From assembly GCA_945787595.1 (NCBI GenBank), contig CALZJV010000394.1, positions 1-8,086 on the forward strand: DNA of 8,086 nt. The letters are read 5' to 3'. Below are positions 7,166 through 8,086 of this stretch, one piece after another (position 1 is the stretch's first letter; each line of letters opens with the position of its first letter). Origin of the DNA: an uncultured Desulfobacterales bacterium (GTDB lineage Bacteria > Desulfobacterota > Desulfobacteria > Desulfobacterales > JAFDCJ01). The notes under the pieces were generated by a model. It was given only the letters and a program-made list of their open reading frames with translations, made no database searches and was not told the origin of the DNA. Both the position numbers and the translations under genes were made by a program.

Positions 7166-7197
7166 AACCCCGCCTTGCCGTCGCAGGGCGGGGTTTT
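7166..7197 (+). terminator. Rho-independent terminator
   Basis: AACCCCGCCTTGC (7166-7178) pairs with GCAGGGCGGGGTT (7183-7195) over 13 base pairs with one G-T wobble and a CGTC loop, followed by TTTT on the plus strand. On the minus strand there is no T-run after the stem. It would stop plus-strand transcription, yet no plus-strand gene is visible just upstream in the window. It lies between two divergent genes and may be what remains of an older arrangement, or end an unrecognised short RNA. Confidence 0.75.
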
Positions 7198-7387
7198 GAG
7201 AAAGGAACTTATTTAATGACGAACCGGAAACTATTTCCAGCTCGCACCTATTGTCGGTTTATTGGCATGTTATAGTTTAGGTGATTTTTATTCTGCAGGT
7301 TCAAAATCAATCGATGGCAAGATGCTAAACTCCGGTCCCTTTTGGACGATAGTAATATTTGAAACAATAAAATTACGGAGACAGCAG

Positions 7388-7687
7388 ATGACAAACAATC
7401 AAACCGGCAATCGGACTGATTTCGCTGAAAATCGTGTGATAGTTACCGCATTGCTGATGTTACAACCACATTGGAGTCAAAAATTAATTACACAGGCATT
7501 AGATATAAATAAATCATTTATTTCCAAGGCAAAAATGTAGGCTATCAGACTTGGCCTTATGGATGATAAACGGACCCCCACTTCAAGAGGTATTGAATAT
7601 CTGGAGTGGGCAAAAACGCAGTATGATATATTTGCGTATGTCAAAAAGGTAAATCAATCTTCTTCAAATATGATGCCCGATAAATAA
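7388..7687 (+). CDS. Small helix-turn-helix-like protein with in-frame amber codon
   Basis: An ATG at 7388 with GGAG 7 bases upstream opens a frame of 50 codons: MTNNQTGNRT, then VIVTALLMLQPHWSQKLITQ, then ALDINKSFISKAKM. A TAG at 7538-7540 is followed in the same frame by 48 codons that also look like protein: AIRLGLMDDKRTPTSRG, then IEYLEWAKTQYDIFAYVKKV, ending in TAA at 7685. The two halves fit a small winged-helix or helix-turn-helix DNA-binding protein of 99 residues. The TAG could be a mutated tryptophan or lysine codon, making this a recent pseudogene. It could be read as pyrrolysine in this organism, or be the true stop, giving a 50-residue product. The frame can be opened upstream to 7262, but no ribosome binding site supports that. 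Confidence 0.5.
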
Positions 7688-7965
7688 TCTGAGCGAAGTC
7701 TAAATCCGCATCTCAACGGGAAGTGAATTTAGAGTATACTAAAAATCATTAACGCACACCTTAGTGTCAACCGCCAGCTTAAATAATTTTGTTGCTCACT
7801 TCGAAGGGTTCTCTCTACGGGTAACAAATATCTGGAATTTGGAAAAATTTCATATAACATTTAGATATCACTCGGTTTTCAAGACTGTCAACTGTTAAGA
7901 TTTATAGCAGATATTTGTATCGTACTGCTAAGCTGCGGCCGGCAACCTTGAAGACGAAATAGTAC
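7688..7965. other. Stretch without recognisable genes
   Basis: I see no coding frame with a ribosome binding site, no tRNA, no clear hairpin with a T-run and no repeat here. It is moderately AT-rich. It separates the plus-strand small gene from the minus-strand frame at the window edge. Confidence 0.5.
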
Positions 7966-8022
7966 TCAATCATTGGTCAAAGCATAGGTACCGGCCGTCT
8001 GCTCCAGCTGAAAGGTTAGGTC

Positions 8023-8086
8023 CTACTTTGGCTCGGAGCTCTTTAGTTCGATCGCCTTGGCGAGGTCGTCTATTAGTTGGTCGATA
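8023..8086 (-). CDS. C-terminal end of an unidentified gene, cut by the window edge
   Basis: A minus-strand frame enters from the right edge and reads IDQLIDDLAKAIELKSSEPK, a plausible amphipathic helical tail, before a TAG (8023-8025). The frame then stays open for another 18 codons (DLTFQLEQTAGTYALTND) to a TGA at 7966-7968. Only 20 codons before the TAG are visible, so neither the protein family nor whether the TAG is the true end can be decided here. Confidence 0.3.
   Translation of the reverse strand, partial: IDQLIDDLAKAIELKSSEPK

Noticed and set aside
7262..7387. Extended start of the small plus-strand gene at 7262
   Set aside because: No ribosome binding site there; the ATG at 7388 has GGAG at good spacing and begins the domain-like part.
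1..8086. tRNA genes including tRNA-Pyl, rRNA and CRISPR arrays
   Set aside because: No cloverleaf with a T-loop and acceptor stem was found on either strand, and the only regular repeat is the two-unit 72-bp duplication, which has no spacers.

Overview
The window looks like a chromosomal stretch from a bacterium that decodes UAG as pyrrolysine, most likely an anaerobic Desulfobacterota-type (sulfate-reducer-like) organism. The main evidence is a minus-strand dimethylamine:corrinoid methyltransferase gene (mtbB) interrupted by one in-frame TAG. The protein similarity continues unbroken after the TAG to the window edge, and the TAG falls where MtbB of methanogens carries pyrrolysine. The companion genes (a DUF362 protein with a 2[4Fe-4S] ferredoxin tail, and old-yellow-enzyme-family flavoproteins with a C-terminal cysteine cluster) fit an anaerobe. 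The taxon is inferred. No pyl genes, tRNA-Pyl, corrinoid protein or corrinoid reductase gene is visible here.

Layout. Positions 1-1316 (minus) hold mtbB, cut at its C-terminus by the window edge, with a strong ribosome binding site and a possible promoter. Positions 1317-1866 are non-coding apart from a decayed copy of a short repeat family. Positions 1867-2937 (minus) encode the DUF362/ferredoxin protein. Positions 3199-3540 (minus) are the remnant of an old-yellow-enzyme-family gene. Positions 3725-4918 (minus) hold an intact member of the same family. A second repeat-family copy (best preserved, about 5001-5070) lies just upstream of it. A STAS/SpoIIAA-like gene lies at 5330-5692 (minus), and a third, frameshifted copy lies just upstream of that.

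From about 5960 onward the window becomes accessory in character. It holds a 72-bp tandem duplication, a small unknown gene (6136-6438) coupled to a phage/homing-endonuclease-like zinc and helix-turn-helix gene (6452-7051), a plus-strand intrinsic terminator (7166-7197), and a small plus-strand DNA-binding-like gene (7388-7687). That last gene also carries an in-frame TAG with good coding sequence after it. The final 400 bases are mostly empty, except for the tail of a minus-strand frame at the edge, which again meets a TAG.

Working together: MtbB would start methyl transfer from dimethylamine to a corrinoid protein encoded elsewhere. The ferredoxin-like and flavin proteins could serve electron transfer, but nothing in the sequence ties them to methylamine use. 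The most interesting theme is UAG. One codon is almost certainly pyrrolysine, two more (7538-7540 and 8023-8025) interrupt plausible coding frames, and one gene ends in TAG with a backup TAA three codons later.
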